A stretch of DNA of 64,000 nucleotides from assembly GCA_905221605.1 (NCBI GenBank), contig CAJNDS010000002.1, positions 424,001 through 488,000 on the forward strand, read 5' to 3'. Origin of the DNA: Symbiodinium natans (lineage: Eukaryota; Sar; Dinophyceae; Suessiales; Symbiodiniaceae). This document shows, in pieces, positions 63,283 to 64,000 of this stretch. The notes under the pieces are model-generated. The model was not told the origin of the DNA and ran no database searches. It worked only from the letters and a program-made list of their open reading frames with translations. Position numbers and translations under genes: made by a program. The stretch's first letter is position 1, and each line of letters starts with the position of its first letter.

Positions 63283-64000
63283 GGTTAGTGTTCAGTGTAC
63301 CTATTGGCTCAGCACTAGCTGTACTTGTAGCACCCACATATAAAGCCCCTGAAGTGCCCGAAGAACGGCACTACCAGTGCCACCCACTGCTCTCCGTTAG
63401 CCATCTCTTCTTCCATGGTTTGAGGTTAAATTGTTGTGGGTCCCATAGTTTCCCTAAACCCTAAACCCTAAACCCTAAAACCCTAAAACCCTAAAACCCT
63501 AAAACCCTGAAACCCTAAAACCCTAAAAACCTAAAACCCTGAAACCCTAACAGCCTAAAACCCGAACCCTGGGGCTCCCTTATTTTCGGAATTCCCCCCC
63601 CCCCCCCCCCCCAAAACTTGCACCAAAAGAAAAGAGGCCGAGGCTCTGGGGCATGAGGCGGGTCTTCTATGGGTTTTTGTTCGAGTGACCAGGGTTTAGG
63701 GTTTAGGGTTTAGGGCTGCTTTCTATGGAACCCTTTAGCACGCCCCTTAAAACGCAGAGGCCTGGGTTTGGAACCCCTCTCCACCCCCCGCCCAACCACC
63801 CGCAAACCCTATACCCTAAGCCCGAAACCCGAGTCATGGCTTCGTGATCTAGAGCCTGTGCTCCCTTTAGATTCATATTGCCAGAAACACACATACATAC
63901 TTTTTATGATGGAGAATATTTTTTGGGTTTTCCCTAAACCCGAAACCCTAAACCCTGGCCAGATTTAAACGAATACAAACTAATTACGGAAACTATAGGA

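Noticed and set aside
1-64000. CRISPR array
   Set aside because: The repeated heptamers have no spacer structure and the sequence is eukaryotic nuclear DNA.
1-64000. tRNA, rRNA, U6 or dinoflagellate spliced-leader genes
   Set aside because: I looked for B-box-like GGTTCGA contexts and the TTTTGGCTCAAG core of the spliced leader and found no convincing match; a covariance-model search was not possible.

Overview
The window looks like nuclear DNA of a dinoflagellate-type alga, most likely from or near a chromosome end. It opens with perfect CCCTAAA repeats, and plant/alveolate-type telomere heptamers (TTTAGGG/CCCTAAA and variants such as TTTGGGG, TTCAGGG, CCCTAAAA, CCCTAAAT) recur in both orientations about every 100-500 bp across all 64 kb. 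There are no bacterial-type genes. The long open frames are mostly translated repeats (GFRVWGLGFRV, TLNPKP) and are not genes. Between the repeats lie islands of complex sequence, usually 30-130 bp, that behave like exons: open frames ending at AG acceptors and GT, GC or sometimes GA donors. Frequent GC and GA donors are a reported dinoflagellate trait. I saw no spliced-leader, tRNA or rRNA gene, so the taxon is an inference.

One gene can be named firmly. On the minus strand, from about 63.1 kb down to about 39.9 kb, at least 22 short exons spell out a Ca2+/H+ (CAX-type) cation antiporter in order: the c-1 repeat (AIVPLA, ATE, GGLLNATFGNAVEMI, GLIRVVQ, GSILSNLLLVLGM), FNSQGAAAN, ICLPTM, ALNISR, FFQLYTH, an acidic loop, then the c-2 repeat (VVAACSE, GLVDSIED, GLPKAFI, VILLPIVG, NAAEHATAVT, MDLSLGVA, VGSSTQIALFVVP, GNTNWL). 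Where neighbouring exons meet directly, reading phase is kept. About half of its donors are GC. The introns are filled with telomeric tracts, terminal-inverted-repeat elements, AT microsatellites and a tandem duplication.

Rest of the layout, all minus-strand candidates. 1.4-2.4 kb: terminal exons of an unknown gene. About 9.4-15.8 kb: a probable major-facilitator transporter (TM1, then GLIYDRWG, then TM3). 16.4-17.9 kb: five phase-consistent exons of an unknown, partly hydrophobic protein ending in a stop. 18.05-18.8 kb: an AT-rich degenerate minisatellite with no telomere units. 20.1-21.95 kb: a huge C-rich/G-rich inverted minisatellite. 27.4-35.9 kb: many exon candidates of one or two unknown genes, including a 41-nt intron made only of degenerate telomere heptamers. 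37.3-38.3 kb: a short gene with a start codon and a 54-nt ordinary intron. The shared strand fits the unidirectional gene blocks of dinoflagellates.

Superimposed on this are at least ten families of short (about 90-230 bp) elements with terminal inverted repeats. Some are nested in one another and several are split by telomeric tracts. Caveat: exon-sized islands here are often open on both strands, and a phase-consistent chain on the wrong strand was found at 39-40 kb. Gene calls without family motifs are therefore given low to moderate confidence.
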